A stretch of DNA of 64,000 bases from contig NZ_SSOM01000073.1 in assembly GCF_029871235.1 (NCBI RefSeq), positions 532,479-596,478 of the forward strand, read 5' to 3'. Numbering within the stretch: the stretch's first letter is position 1; each line of letters starts with the position of its first letter. Position numbers and translations under genes: made by a program. The notes beneath the pieces are model-generated. The model was given only the letters and a program-made list of their open reading frames with translations, had not been told where the DNA came from and searched no databases. Shown here one piece after another: positions 8,575 to 19,746 of the stretch. The DNA is from Pseudomonas sp. BN411. Its GTDB lineage: Bacteria; Pseudomonadota; Gammaproteobacteria; Pseudomonadales; Pseudomonadaceae.

Positions 8575-10019
8575 AAACAAAGATGGGGTGGGGTATGCGC
8601 TCGCGCGCACTGTTTGCCGGGATTGGGGTTCTACTTGCGGCGTTCGCCGCTGATGTCCTGGCTGCCGCGGAGGTCCGCGGGGTGCGGCTTTGGCGCGCGC
8701 CTGACAATACCCGACTGGTCTTCGATCTATCCGGACCGGTGCAGCACTCCGTCTTCACCCTGACGGCTCCCAACCGCATCGTCATCGATATCAATGGCGC
8801 CCAGCTGGCAACCAAGCTGGAGCAGTTGTCCCTCAGCAACACCCCGATTACCAGTGTCCGCTCCGCCCAGCGCAGCCCTACCGACTTGCGCGTGGTGATC
8901 GACGTGTCGTCCGCCGTGACGCCGAAGAGCTTCTCCCTGGCGCCCAACCAGCAGTACGGCAACCGTCTGGTGGTGGACCTGTTCGACCCGGAAGCGGCCG
9001 CCAGCGAAGCCAGTGCGCCCCAAGTGGCCACCGCGCCGAGCACGCCGCAACCGCCGGTGACGCCGACCCAGCCGGCGCCCAGCAAGCTGCCGCCGGTGCC
9101 GGGTGGCAAGCGTGACATCGTGGTCGCCATCGACGCCGGCCACGGCGGTGAAGACCCGGGTGCCCTCGGACCCAAGGGCCAGCACGAGAAGAACGTGACC
9201 CTGGCCATCGCCAAGGAACTGCAGCGCCAGATCAGCCAGGAGAAGGGCTTCCGTGGCGAGCTGGTACGTACCGGCGATTACTTCATCCCGTTGCGCAAGC
9301 GAACCGAAATCGCCCGCAAGAAGGGTGCTGACCTGTTCGTTTCCATCCACGCCGATGCCGCGCCCAGTCGCAGCGCGTTCGGTGCTTCGGTATTTGCCCT
9401 GTCCGATCGCGGTGCAACCTCGGAAACCGCGCGCTGGCTGGCTGATAACGAAAACCGCTCCGACCTGATTGGCGGAGATGGCAGTGTCAGCCTTGACGAC
9501 AAGGACCGCATGCTCGCTGGCGTTCTGCTCGACCTGTCGATGACCGCGACCATGTCCTCCAGCCTCAATGTTGGCCAGAAGGTGTTGTCCAACGTCAGCA
9601 AGGTCACCCCGCTGCATAAGCGCCGGGTGGAACAGGCCGGCTTTATGGTGCTGAAGTCGCCGGACATCCCCTCGATCCTGGTGGAGACCGGCTTCATCTC
9701 CAACCATAACGAATCGCAGAAGCTGGCTTCGCCGGGCCACCAACAGGCACTGGCGCGCTCGATCAAGGCTGGCGTCAAACAGTTCTTCCAGCAGAACCCG
9801 CCGCCCGGCACCTACATCGCCTGGCTGCGTGACCAGGGCAAGATCGCCATCGGTCCACGCGAGCATGTCGTGACCTCCGGCGAAAGTCTGGCGCTGATCG
9901 CCCAGCGTTATGAGGTGAGCGTTGCGACACTGCGCAAAGCCAACTCTCTGTCCAGCGACAACGTCAAGGTTGGCCAGGTCCTCAACATCCCAGCCGCGAC
10001 CCTGGCGGCCCAGCCATGA
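8571..10019 (+). CDS. amiB: N-acetylmuramoyl-L-alanine amidase AmiB
   Basis: 482 residues from the overlapping ATG at 8571; a start at 8595 (MRSRALFAG), giving 474 residues, fits the signal peptide equally well and has a G-rich ribosome site. Order: signal peptide (to 'DVLAAAE'), AMIN domain (about 30-135), a Pro-rich linker ([15 protein letters not shown]), and an Amidase_3 zinc domain with '[13 protein letters not shown]', 'VSIHADA' and 'VETGFISN'. The protein ends in a LysM repeat ([20 protein letters not shown]). It cleaves septal peptidoglycan during daughter-cell separation and is activated by LytM-type factors. The ATGA overlap with mutL continues the coupled operon. Confidence 0.95.
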   Translation: MKTKMGWGMRSRALFAGIGVLLAAFAADVLAAAEVRGVRLWRAPDNTRLVFDLSGPVQHSVFTLTAPNRIVIDINGAQLATKLEQLSLSNTPITSVRSAQRSPTDLRVVIDVSSAVTPKSFSLAPNQQYGNRLVVDLFDPEAAASEASAPQVATAPSTPQPPVTPTQPAPSKLPPVPGGKRDIVVAIDAGHGGEDPGALGPKGQHEKNVTLAIAKELQRQISQEKGFRGELVRTGDYFIPLRKRTEIARKKGADLFVSIHADAAPSRSAFGASVFALSDRGATSETARWLADNENRSDLIGGDGSVSLDDKDRMLAGVLLDLSMTATMSSSLNVGQKVLSNVSKVTPLHKRRVEQAGFMVLKSPDIPSILVETGFISNHNESQKLASPGHQQALARSIKAGVKQFFQQNPPPGTYIAWLRDQGKIAIGPREHVVTSGESLALIAQRYEVSVATLRKANSLSSDNVKVGQVLNIPAATLAAQP

Positions 10020-11893
10020 GCAACTTGCCGCGTATCCAGCTGCTCACTCCGCGGCTGGCGAACCAGATCGCCGCCGGTGAGGTGGTCGAGCGTCCCGCCT
10101 CGGTCATCAAGGAACTGCTGGAAAACAGCCTGGACGCCGGTGCCCGGCGCATTGACGTCGAGGTGGAGCAGGGCGGCGTCAAGCTGTTGCGGGTGCGCGA
10201 CGATGGGGGCGGTATTCCGCCCGAGGACCTGCCGCTGGCCCTGGCGCGTCACGCCACCAGCAAGATTCGCGACCTGGAAGACCTCGAACGGGTGATGAGC
10301 CTGGGCTTCCGTGGCGAAGCGCTGGCCTCCATCAGTTCCGTTGCGCGCCTGACCATGACCTCGCGTACCGCCGACGCCGACCAGGCCTGGCAGGTGGAGA
10401 CCGAAGGTCGTGACATGGAGGCACGGGTTCAGCCTGCCGCCCACCCCGTCGGTACCTCGGTGGAAGTGCGAGACCTGTTCTTCAACACGCCCGCACGACG
10501 CAAGTTCCTGCGTGCGGAGAAGACCGAATTCGATCACCTGCAGGAAGTCATCAAGCGCCTGGCCCTGGCCCGCTTCGATGTGGCGTTCCATCTGCGCCAT
10601 AACGGCAAGACCATCTTCGCCCTCCATGAGGCGCGCGACGCCATTGCCCGCGCCCGCCGCGTCGCCACGGTCTGTGGGCCGGCGTTCCTGGAGCAGGCTC
10701 TGCCCATCGAGGTGGAGCGTAACGGCCTGCATCTCTGGGGCTGGGTTGGCCTGCCGACCTTTTCCCGCAGCCAGGCGGATCTGCAGTACTTCTATGTGAA
10801 TGGACGTATGGTGCGCGACAAACTGGTCGCCCACGCGGTGCGCCAGGCTTATCGCGACGTGCTGTACAACGGCCGGCACCCGACCTTCGTGCTGTTCTTC
10901 GAGGTCGATCCTGCGGTCGTCGACGTCAACGTGCACCCGACCAAGCACGAAGTGCGCTTCCGTGACAGTCGCATGGTCCACGACTTCCTCTATGGCACCC
11001 TGCACCGCGCCTTGGGCGAGGTGCGTCCTGAAGACCAACTGGCTGCGCCGGCTGCGACCGATGCCGTCGTGCGTCCGACCGGCCTTGCCGCTGGCGAGTT
11101 TGGTCCCCAGGGTGAGATGAGTCTCGCGGCCAATGTGCTGGAGCGGCCTGCCGCCGAGCCAGCCTGGCGCCCGCCGACAGGGGGCTACCAGGCGCCGCGT
11201 CCGCAACCTGCCGTACCGATCGCCGAGGCCCAGGGCGCCTATCGCGAGTACTTCGCACCGCTGCCCGGCGCCTCCGCACCTGCCGCGCTGCCGGAAGCCC
11301 AGGGCGATGTGCCGCCGCTGGGCTACGCCCTGGCTCAGCTCAAGGGCATCTACATCCTGGCGGAGAATGCCCAGGGGCTGGTGCTGGTAGATATGCACGC
11401 GGCCCATGAACGCATCACCTATGAGCGGCTGAAGGTCGCCATGGCCAGTGAAGGGCTCAAGGGGCAGCCGTTGCTGGTACCGGAATCCATCGCCGTCAGC
11501 CAGCGCGAGGCCGATTGCGCCGAGGAGCACGGCGAGTGGTTCCGCCGCCTGGGCTTTGAACTGCAGCGCCTTGGTCCGGAAACCCTGGCTATTCGCCAGA
11601 TTCCGGCCCTCCTGAAACAGGCAGAGGCCTCGCAATTGGTACGCGACGTCCTGTCCGATCTATTGGAATACGGCACCAGTGACCGTATCCAGGCGCACCT
11701 GAATGAATTGCTGGGCACCATGGCCTGCCATGGCGCCGTGCGTGCCAATCGCCGTCTGACCCAGCCGGAAATGAATGCCCTGCTGCGAGATATGGAACAC
11801 ACCGAACGCAGCGGCCAGTGCAACCACGGGCGTCCGACCTGGACGCAGCTGGGCATGGATGACCTGGACAAGCTGTTCCTGCGCGGTCGCTGA
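10016..11893 (+). CDS. mutL: DNA mismatch repair protein MutL
   Basis: 625 residues. The N-terminal GHKL ATPase shows '[21 protein letters not shown]', '[20 protein letters not shown]' and '[14 protein letters not shown]'. A Pro/Ala-rich linker (about 340-430) separates it from the C-terminal dimerisation domain, which retains the endonuclease metal motif '[14 protein letters not shown]' (D-M-H-A-x2-E-x4-E), as expected of MutL outside the enterobacterial MutH lineage. It couples MutS mismatch recognition to strand incision. The start codon overlaps the amiB stop, and miaA follows after 2 bp. Confidence 0.98.
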   Translation: MSNLPRIQLLTPRLANQIAAGEVVERPASVIKELLENSLDAGARRIDVEVEQGGVKLLRVRDDGGGIPPEDLPLALARHATSKIRDLEDLERVMSLGFRGEALASISSVARLTMTSRTADADQAWQVETEGRDMEARVQPAAHPVGTSVEVRDLFFNTPARRKFLRAEKTEFDHLQEVIKRLALARFDVAFHLRHNGKTIFALHEARDAIARARRVATVCGPAFLEQALPIEVERNGLHLWGWVGLPTFSRSQADLQYFYVNGRMVRDKLVAHAVRQAYRDVLYNGRHPTFVLFFEVDPAVVDVNVHPTKHEVRFRDSRMVHDFLYGTLHRALGEVRPEDQLAAPAATDAVVRPTGLAAGEFGPQGEMSLAANVLERPAAEPAWRPPTGGYQAPRPQPAVPIAEAQGAYREYFAPLPGASAPAALPEAQGDVPPLGYALAQLKGIYILAENAQGLVLVDMHAAHERITYERLKVAMASEGLKGQPLLVPESIAVSQREADCAEEHGEWFRRLGFELQRLGPETLAIRQIPALLKQAEASQLVRDVLSDLLEYGTSDRIQAHLNELLGTMACHGAVRANRRLTQPEMNALLRDMEHTERSGQCNHGRPTWTQLGMDDLDKLFLRGR

Positions 11894-11895
11894 TC

Positions 11896-12870
11896 ATGAC
11901 TGAACGGCTGCCGCCGGCAATTTTTCTCATGGGGCCCACTGCCGCCGGCAAGACTGACCTGGCGCTGGAGTTGGCGCGGACGCTGCATTGCGAATTGATC
12001 AGTGTCGATTCGGCATTGATCTACCGCGGCATGGACATCGGCACCGCCAAGCCGGACAAGGCCACCCTGGCCGAATTTCCCCATCGGCTGATCGATATCC
12101 GCGATCCGGCCGAAAGTTACTCCGCCGCTGAATTCCGCGCCGATGCACTGGCTGCCATGGCGGAAATCACCGCCCGGGGGAGGATTCCGCTGCTGGTGGG
12201 CGGCACCATGTTGTATTACAAGGCGTTGCTGGAGGGGTTGGCGGATATGCCCAGCGCCGACCCTGAGGTGCGCGCCGAGCTGGAAGCCCGTGCCGCCCGC
12301 GAAGGCTGGGATGCTCTGCATCGGGAGCTGGCAGCGGTCGACCCGGAATCTGCCGCGCGTATCCATCCCAACGACCCCCAGCGGCTGACTCGCGCACTTG
12401 AGGTCTACAAGGTCAGCGGGCTCACCATGACCGCCCATCGACAGCGTCAGGCTGCGCAAAATACGGCCGGGAACACGCCAGGAACGGCGCATTTGCCGTA
12501 TACTGTCGCGCACTTGGCCATTGCGCCGGCGAATCGCCAGGTACTGCACGAAAGAATTGCGCAACGTTTTCGCTTGATGCTGGAACAGGGCTTCATCGAA
12601 GAGGTCGAAGCGCTGCGCCGCAGAAGTGACTTGCATGCGGGACTGCCGTCTATAAGGGCGGTCGGTTATCGCCAGGCCTGGGATTACCTGGATGGCGTGC
12701 TGACCCGGGACGAGATGGAGGAGCGAGGCATCATCGCCACTCGTCAACTCGCCAAGCGACAGTTCACCTGGTTACGCAGTTGGTCCGATCTGTACTGGTT
12801 GGACAGCCTGGCTTGCGACAATCTGCCGCGTACCTTGAAATACCTGAGGTCGGTCTCCATATTGAGCTGA
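11896..12870 (+). CDS. miaA: tRNA dimethylallyltransferase MiaA
   Basis: 324 residues. P-loop '[15 protein letters not shown]', '[19 protein letters not shown]', '[12 protein letters not shown]', '[17 protein letters not shown]' and 'RAVGYRQAW' are family signatures. It isopentenylates A37 of tRNAs reading UNN codons. It follows mutL and precedes hfq, the order found across gammaproteobacteria. The 103-bp gap to hfq probably contains an hfq promoter, but no hexamer pair stands out. Confidence 0.97.
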   Translation: MTERLPPAIFLMGPTAAGKTDLALELARTLHCELISVDSALIYRGMDIGTAKPDKATLAEFPHRLIDIRDPAESYSAAEFRADALAAMAEITARGRIPLLVGGTMLYYKALLEGLADMPSADPEVRAELEARAAREGWDALHRELAAVDPESAARIHPNDPQRLTRALEVYKVSGLTMTAHRQRQAAQNTAGNTPGTAHLPYTVAHLAIAPANRQVLHERIAQRFRLMLEQGFIEEVEALRRRSDLHAGLPSIRAVGYRQAWDYLDGVLTRDEMEERGIIATRQLAKRQFTWLRSWSDLYWLDSLACDNLPRTLKYLRSVSILS

Positions 12871-12937
12871 GACCTCACCGGTTACCGTCTATCCTTGGGG
12901 GTAGGGCGGATACCAGTCATCTTTTCTTGTCATTTGA

Positions 12938-13228
<291 letters not shown>

Positions 13229-13240
13229 TAGGAGACTGCT

Positions 13241-14542
13241 TTGTTTTTCGAACGCCCTGGCGGTGGTGAACGGGCCATCCTGGTTCATCTGGAAGGTCAA
13301 GATCCCGAGGCGCGCGAAGACCCGCAGGAATTCCTGGAACTTGCACGTTCGGCCGGTGCGGACACGGTGGCATTCGTCTCCGTTACCCGTCACCAGCCAA
13401 CGGCCAAGTACCTGATCGGCAGCGGCAAAGTTGATGAATTGCATGACCTGGTGAGGGCCGAGAAGGCTGAACTGGTCATCTTCAATCACACCCTCACGCC
13501 CAGCCAGGAGCGCAACCTCGAGCGCGCCTTCGAGTGCCGGGTGCTTGACCGTACCGGTCTGATTCTCGACATCTTCGCCCAGCGTGCCCGCACCCATGAG
13601 GGCAAGCTGCAAGTCGAACTGGCCCAGCTCAACCATATGAGCACGCGCCTGGTGCGTGGCTGGACTCACCTTGAGCGCCAGAAAGGTGGTATCGGCTTGC
13701 GTGGTCCGGGTGAAACCCAGTTGGAAACCGACCGTCGCTTGCTGCGAATTCGTATTCGCCAGATCAAGCAGCGTCTCGAGAAGGTGCGCAGCCAGCGCGA
13801 GCAGGCCCGTCGTGGGCGCAAGCGTGCGGATATTCCCTCCGTGTCCCTGGTCGGCTACACGAACGCTGGCAAGTCCACGCTGTTCAATGCGCTGACCACT
13901 TCCGAGGTTTATGCCGCTGACCAGTTGTTCGCCACCCTCGACCCGACCCTGCGCCGGCTTGAGCTGGATGACCTGGGTCCGATCGTGCTGGCCGACACCG
14001 TGGGCTTCATTCGTCACCTGCCGCACAAGCTGGTGGAGGCCTTCCGGGCTACCCTTGAAGAATCTGCCAGCGCTGACCTGCTGCTGCATGTGATCGACGC
14101 CCATGAGCCAGAGCGCATGGCGCAGATCGAGCAGGTGCTGGCAGTGCTGGGCGAGATCGGCGCTGAAGGCCTGCCTATGCTGGAGGTCTATAACAAGGTC
14201 GACCTGCTGGAAAGCGTCGAGCCGCATATCCAGCGCGATGGAGACGGCAAACCCGAACGGGTGTGGCTGTCTGCGCGCGACGGCAGCGGCCTGGAGCTGC
14301 TGGAGCAGGCGGTAGCCGAGTTGCTGGGTGAGGACCTGTTCGTGGGTACCCTGCGACTGCCACAGCGTTTCGGCCGGTTGCGGGCCCAGTTCTTTGCCCT
14401 TGGTGCGGTGCAGACCGAGGATCACAACGAGGTCGGTGAGATTCTCCTCGCAGTGCGTCTGCCGCGCGTTGAGTTGAATCGATTGGTCAGTCGCGAAGGC
14501 TGGCAGCCGAGCGAGTTTCTAGAGCAACACACTTTGCAATAA
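13241..14542 (+). CDS. hflX: Ribosome-splitting GTPase HflX
   Basis: 433 residues starting with TTG (MFFERPGGGERAILVHL), supported by TAGGAG 6 bp upstream and by the lack of a better start. The N-terminal HflX domain contains 'LIGSGKVDELHDLV' and 'FNHTLTPSQERNLE'. A glycine-rich linker carries 'GGIGLRGPGETQLETDRR'. The TRAFAC G domain has the P-loop 'GYTNAGKSTLFN', 'DTVGFIRHLPHKLV' and 'NKVDLL'. HflX dissociates 70S ribosomes under stress. It lies in the hfq-hflX-hflK-hflC order. Confidence 0.96.
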   Translation: MFFERPGGGERAILVHLEGQDPEAREDPQEFLELARSAGADTVAFVSVTRHQPTAKYLIGSGKVDELHDLVRAEKAELVIFNHTLTPSQERNLERAFECRVLDRTGLILDIFAQRARTHEGKLQVELAQLNHMSTRLVRGWTHLERQKGGIGLRGPGETQLETDRRLLRIRIRQIKQRLEKVRSQREQARRGRKRADIPSVSLVGYTNAGKSTLFNALTTSEVYAADQLFATLDPTLRRLELDDLGPIVLADTVGFIRHLPHKLVEAFRATLEESASADLLLHVIDAHEPERMAQIEQVLAVLGEIGAEGLPMLEVYNKVDLLESVEPHIQRDGDGKPERVWLSARDGSGLELLEQAVAELLGEDLFVGTLRLPQRFGRLRAQFFALGAVQTEDHNEVGEILLAVRLPRVELNRLVSREGWQPSEFLEQHTLQ

Positions 14543-14638
14543 AGCCCGTTTAGGTGATTTTGCGGTGGGCTGCGGGCTTGGGTAGCATGGGCGGGCGCGC
14601 CGTGGGCGCGTCTTTGCTTTATCAGTATGGAGAGCGCT

Positions 14639-15811
14639 ATGGCTTGGAACGAGCCGGGTGGCAACTCGAATAACCAGGACCCCTGGGGTGGACGCCGTGG
14701 TGGCGACCGCAAAGGGCCACCGGACCTGGACGAGGCCTTCCGCAAGCTGCAGGACAGCCTGAACGGATTGTTCGGCAGCGGCAAGAAACGTGGCGGCGGC
14801 GGCGATGATGGCGGCGGCAGATCGGGCGGTTTCGGCCTGCTCGGCATCGGCCTGGCCCTGCTTGCCGTGGTCTGGCTGTACAGCGCGGTCTATGTGGTGG
14901 ATGAGCAGGAGCAGGCCGTGGTGCTGCGCTTCGGCAAGTACTACGAGACTGTCGGCCCCGGCCTGAACATCTACTTCCCGCCGATCGATCGCAAGTTCCA
15001 GGAGAACGTCACCCGCGAGCGTGCCTATAGCAAGCAGGGGCAGATGCTCACCGAGGACGAAAACATCGTCGAAGTGCCGCTCACCGTCCAATACAAGATC
15101 AGCAACCTTCAGGACTTCGTTCTTAACGTCGACCAGCCTGAAGTCAGCCTGCAGCACGCCACCGAGAGTGCCCTGCGTCACGTCGTCGGCTCTACCGAGA
15201 TGGACCAGGTGCTGACCGAGGGCCGTGAGCTGATGGCGAGCGAGATCAAGGAGCGTCTGCAACGCTTCCTCGACACCTACCGCACCGGCATCACCGTTAC
15301 CCAGGTAAACGTGCAGAGCGCGGCAGCACCGCGTGAAGTGCAGGAAGCCTTCGACGACGTGATCCGTGCCCGTGAGGACGAGCAGCGCGCCAAGAACCAG
15401 GCTGAAGCCTACGCCAATGCCGTGGTGCCCGAGGCTCGTGGCCAGGCCCAGCGCATCATCGAGGACGCCAATGGCTACCGCGATGAAGTGATTGCTCGTG
15501 CCCAGGGTGAAGCCGATCGCTTCAGCAAGCTGCTGGTCGAGTATCACAAGGCGCCGGAAGTCACTCGCCAGCGTCTGTACCTCGAAACCATGCAGGATGT
15601 GCTGGCCAACACCAGCAAGGTGCTGGTCTCCGGCAAGGACGGACAGAGCAACCTGCTCTACCTGCCGCTGGACAAGATGATCGATAACCGTGGCTCCAGC
15701 CAGGCGCCGGTAGCGCCGGCAGCATCGGCCGCCGCGAGCGGCAGCGACCTCGGATCGCGCGTCGCCACTGACTTGCAGCAGCGCAATCTGCGTTCCAGGG
15801 AGAGTCGCTGA
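14639..15811 (+). CDS. hflK: FtsH regulator subunit HflK
   Basis: 390 residues. A Gly/Asn-rich cytoplasmic N-terminus (AWNEPGGNSNNQDPWGGRRG) precedes one membrane helix (about 65-85, 'LLGIGLALLAVVWLYSAVYV') and a large periplasmic SPFH/prohibitin domain ('VVDEQEQAVVLRFGKYYE', 'TVTQVNVQSAAAPREVQEAF'). The start at 14639 is chosen because GGAG lies 8 bp upstream; the earlier in-frame ATG at 14627 overlaps that site. HflK and HflC form a cage around the FtsH protease. Its stop overlaps the hflC ATG. Confidence 0.96.
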   Translation: MAWNEPGGNSNNQDPWGGRRGGDRKGPPDLDEAFRKLQDSLNGLFGSGKKRGGGGDDGGGRSGGFGLLGIGLALLAVVWLYSAVYVVDEQEQAVVLRFGKYYETVGPGLNIYFPPIDRKFQENVTRERAYSKQGQMLTEDENIVEVPLTVQYKISNLQDFVLNVDQPEVSLQHATESALRHVVGSTEMDQVLTEGRELMASEIKERLQRFLDTYRTGITVTQVNVQSAAAPREVQEAFDDVIRAREDEQRAKNQAEAYANAVVPEARGQAQRIIEDANGYRDEVIARAQGEADRFSKLLVEYHKAPEVTRQRLYLETMQDVLANTSKVLVSGKDGQSNLLYLPLDKMIDNRGSSQAPVAPAASAAASGSDLGSRVATDLQQRNLRSRESR

Positions 15812-16680
15812 TGAGCAATAAATCACTGTTTGCCCTGATCGGCGGCGTGGTGGTGGCACTGCTCCTTTGGAGCAGCCTGTACATCGTGTCGCAGACCGAG
15901 AAGGCGGTGCTCCTGCAGTTCGGCCGCATCGTCGAGGCTGACGTCCAGCCCGGCATCCACTTCAAGATTCCGTACGTCAACCAAGTGCGCAAGTTCGACG
16001 CGCGTCTGCTGACCCTGGACTCGCCGACCCAGCGCTTCCTCACCCTGGAGAAGAAAGCGGTGATGGTGGATGCCTACGCCAAGTGGCGCGTGGCTGATGC
16101 CGAGCGTTTCTATACCGCGACTTCCGGCATGAAGCAGATTGCCGACGAGCGTCTGTCCCGTCGTCTTGAAGCCGGCCTGCGCGACCAGTTCGGCAAGCGC
16201 ACCCTGCACGAAGTGGTATCCGGTGAGCGCGATGCGCTGATGGCGGACATCACGGCTGCCCTCAATCGCATGGCCAGCAAGGAGCTGGGCATCGAGGTGG
16301 TGGATGTGCGGGTGAAGGCTATCGACCTGCCCAAGGAAGTGAACCGCAGCGTGTTCGAGCGGATGAGCACCGAGCGTGAGCGTGAAGCTCGCGAGCACCG
16401 TGCCAAGGGTTCGGAACTGGCTGAAGGCATTCGTGCCGACGCCGATCGTCAGCGCCGCGTGCTGCTCGCTGAGGCCTATCGTGAAGCCGAGGAAGCCCGA
16501 GGTGACGGTGATGCCAAGGCGGCCGCAATCTATGCCAAGGCGTACGGTCAGGATCAGGAGTTCTACTCCTTCCACCGCAGCCTCCAGGCCTATCGCGAAA
16601 GCTTTGCCAACAAGAGCGACGTGATGGTGCTGGACCCCAATAGCGATTTCTTCCGCTATCTGGACAAGGCTGCACGCTGA
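15811..16680 (+). CDS. hflC: FtsH regulator subunit HflC
   Basis: 289 residues: an N-terminal membrane anchor (SLFALIGGVVVALLLWSSLYIV) and an SPFH domain ('SQTEKAVLLQFGRIVEADVQ', 'GIEVVDVRVKAIDLP', 'RMSTEREREAREHRAKG'), then a coiled-coil helix and 'YSFHRSLQAYRESF'. It partners with HflK in the inner-membrane complex that modulates FtsH proteolysis. TGATG overlap with hflK. This appears to be the last gene of the long operon because a terminator follows at 16750. Confidence 0.96.
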   Translation: MSNKSLFALIGGVVVALLLWSSLYIVSQTEKAVLLQFGRIVEADVQPGIHFKIPYVNQVRKFDARLLTLDSPTQRFLTLEKKAVMVDAYAKWRVADAERFYTATSGMKQIADERLSRRLEAGLRDQFGKRTLHEVVSGERDALMADITAALNRMASKELGIEVVDVRVKAIDLPKEVNRSVFERMSTEREREAREHRAKGSELAEGIRADADRQRRVLLAEAYREAEEARGDGDAKAAAIYAKAYGQDQEFYSFHRSLQAYRESFANKSDVMVLDPNSDFFRYLDKAAR

Positions 16681-16749
16681 CGCAAGGCCCCCGGTGGACA
16701 CTCATCGTCCGCCGGGGTGACCGTCAGGGAAAACGTGTTATCATGGGTC

Positions 16750-16772
16750 AGCCGGGAAATCCCGGCTTTTTT
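16750..16772 (+). terminator. Rho-independent terminator after hflC
   Basis: AGCCGGG-AAAT-CCCGGCT followed by T5: a 7-bp GC-rich stem with a tetraloop. It lies 70 bp after the hflC stop and 16 bp before the DUF2065 start, so part of the hfl transcript should end here. Confidence 0.85.
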
Positions 16773-16787
16773 GCGTCCGCGGGAATC

Positions 16788-16973
16788 ATGTGGCAGGAAC
16801 TCGGCATTGCCTTTTGTCTGATGCTGGTGCTGGAAGGCATCCTGCCCTTCCTCTATCCGCGCCGTTGGCGCGCCGCGGTGCTTGGGTTGGCGGAGTTCAA
16901 GGACCGCCATCTCCGCCTGATGGGCCTGTCCAGCATGTTGCTGGGGACTGGCCTCCTTTATCTGCTTCACTGA
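16788..16973 (+). CDS. Small DUF2065 inner-membrane protein
   Basis: 61 residues: MWQELGIAFCLMLVLEGILP, then 'FLYPRRWRAAVLGLAEF' and a second hydrophobic helix 'LIMGLSSMLLGTGLLYLLH'-like stretch at the C-terminus. Two predicted membrane helices joined by a basic 'PRRWR' turn are typical of DUF2065, which is found between hflC and hisZ or purA in many gammaproteobacteria. Function is unknown; proximity to HflKC suggests a membrane-protease accessory, but only by context. The ATG at 16788 is used because the only upstream in-frame start would place the terminator hairpin inside the coding region. Confidence 0.85.
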   Translation: MWQELGIAFCLMLVLEGILPFLYPRRWRAAVLGLAEFKDRHLRLMGLSSMLLGTGLLYLLH

Positions 16974-17007
16974 TGGCTTGCCGCCCGGTTGAGAGGGGAT
17001 TGGCGAA

Positions 17008-18192
17008 ATGGCAACGGTAGATCGCTGGCTGCTGCCAGACGGTATCGAAGAAGTACTGCCGCCCGAGGCGGCACGCATCGAGGCAGCCCGCCGCCAGGTG
17101 CTGGATCTGTTCCAGCGTTGGGGCTATGACTTCGTAGTCACTCCGCATATCGAATATCTCGAGTCCCTGCTGACCGGTGCCGGTCAGGACCTCGACCTGC
17201 GCACCTTCAAGGTGACTGACCCTCAGTCGGGTCACCTGATGGGGTTCCGTGCCGACATCACGCCGCAAGTGGCGCGTATCGACGCCCATACCCTGCGCCG
17301 TGAAGGTCCGAACCGCCTGTGCTACGCCGGCAGCGTGCTGCACGCCAAGCCGCGCGCACTGTCCACTTCGCGCAGCCCGATCCAGCTGGGTGCCGAGCTT
17401 TATGGCGATGCCAGTCCGGCGAGCGACGTCGAGGTCATCAGTCTGATGCTCGAAATGCTCGAGCTGGCTGCTGTGCCGGACGTGCACATGGACCTTGGCC
17501 ACGTCGGTATTTACCGTGGCCTGGCCAGGGCTGCCGGTCTTTCCGGTGAAGTCGAGCGCAGCCTGTTCGATGCCCTGCAGCGCAAGGCGGTAGACGAAGT
17601 TGCTGAGCTGACCGCAGACCTGCCGCACGAACTGGCGTCCATGCTCCGCTCCCTGGCCGAGCTCTGTGGCAGCCGCGAAGTGCTGGATCTGGCCCAGGGC
17701 GTGCTGATGGATGCGCCGGAAGACGTGCATCGCGCGCTGGACGAGCTGATCGCCATCGCCGACGCCCTGGAACTGCGCTATCCCGAACTCCCGCTCTATT
17801 TCGATCTGGGCGAGCTGCGCGGCTACCACTATCACACCGGGGTGGTCTTCGCCGCTTTCGTTCCGGGCGTCGGGCAGTCCATCGCCCAAGGCGGCCGCTA
17901 TGACGACATCGGCGCCGATTTCGGTCGTGCCCGTCCGGCAACCGGTTTCTCTACCGACCTGAAGACTCTGGTGACCCTGGGCAACATGGCGCTGGACCAG
18001 CCGATTCCCGGTATCTGGGCGCCGGACAGCCACGACCCTTATCTGTGGTACGAGGTCAAACGCCTGCGTTCCGATGGGCAGCGCGTGGTGCAGGCCCTGC
18101 CGGGGCAGGAAGTTGCAAGTGCGTCGGAAGCGGGTTGCGATCGCCAGTTGCTCCTGCGTGACGGGCGCTGGCAGGTGGCAGCGCTTTCCTAG
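17008..18192 (+). CDS. hisZ: ATP phosphoribosyltransferase regulatory subunit HisZ
   Basis: 394 residues resembling the catalytic core of histidyl-tRNA synthetase without the C-terminal anticodon-binding domain: '[15 protein letters not shown]', '[15 protein letters not shown]' (motif 2-like), '[12 protein letters not shown]' and '[24 protein letters not shown]' (motif 3-like). HisZ complexes with the short-form HisG to catalyse and regulate the first step of histidine synthesis. It lies 34 bp after the DUF2065 gene and 103 bp before purA. Confidence 0.95.
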   Translation: MATVDRWLLPDGIEEVLPPEAARIEAARRQVLDLFQRWGYDFVVTPHIEYLESLLTGAGQDLDLRTFKVTDPQSGHLMGFRADITPQVARIDAHTLRREGPNRLCYAGSVLHAKPRALSTSRSPIQLGAELYGDASPASDVEVISLMLEMLELAAVPDVHMDLGHVGIYRGLARAAGLSGEVERSLFDALQRKAVDEVAELTADLPHELASMLRSLAELCGSREVLDLAQGVLMDAPEDVHRALDELIAIADALELRYPELPLYFDLGELRGYHYHTGVVFAAFVPGVGQSIAQGGRYDDIGADFGRARPATGFSTDLKTLVTLGNMALDQPIPGIWAPDSHDPYLWYEVKRLRSDGQRVVQALPGQEVASASEAGCDRQLLLRDGRWQVAALS

Positions 18193-18232
18193 GAAGTGGC
18201 TTCATGGCCGGTGTGAGACTGCCGGCCACTAA

Positions 18233-19591
<1,359 letters not shown>

Positions 19592-19607
19592 GTCTTCCGA
19601 CTCCCCA

Positions 19608-19640
19608 GAAGGGCCGCCTAGTGCGGCCCTTCGTCGTTTT
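19608..19640 (+). terminator. Terminator after purA
   Basis: GAAGGGCCGC-CTAGT-GCGGCCCTTC, a perfect 10-bp stem, then GTCGTTTT. It separates purA from the chemoreceptor gene. Confidence 0.85.
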
Positions 19641-19667
19641 AGTGGTTTCAAATGTCGCGCTGCTGGT

Positions 19668-19683
19668 CGGCACGCACCTTGCT
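19668..19683 (+). promoter_or_regulatory. Possible sigma-54 promoter for the chemoreceptor gene
   Basis: CGGCACGCACCTTGCT fits the -24/-12 consensus TGGCACG-N4-TTGCT with one mismatch and the exact GG-N10-GC spacing. Transcription would start near 19695, about 52 nt before the GTG of the methyl-accepting chemotaxis gene. A weaker sigma-28-like pair (TTTATAAA at 19689, GCCGTTAT at 19708, 11-bp spacer) overlaps the same region, so assignment is uncertain. Confidence 0.5.
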
Positions 19684-19746
19684 GGCACTTTATAAATCCG
19701 GGTTGTCGCCGTTATAGCGGTAACGGTCGTTAAGGAGCCACAAGTC

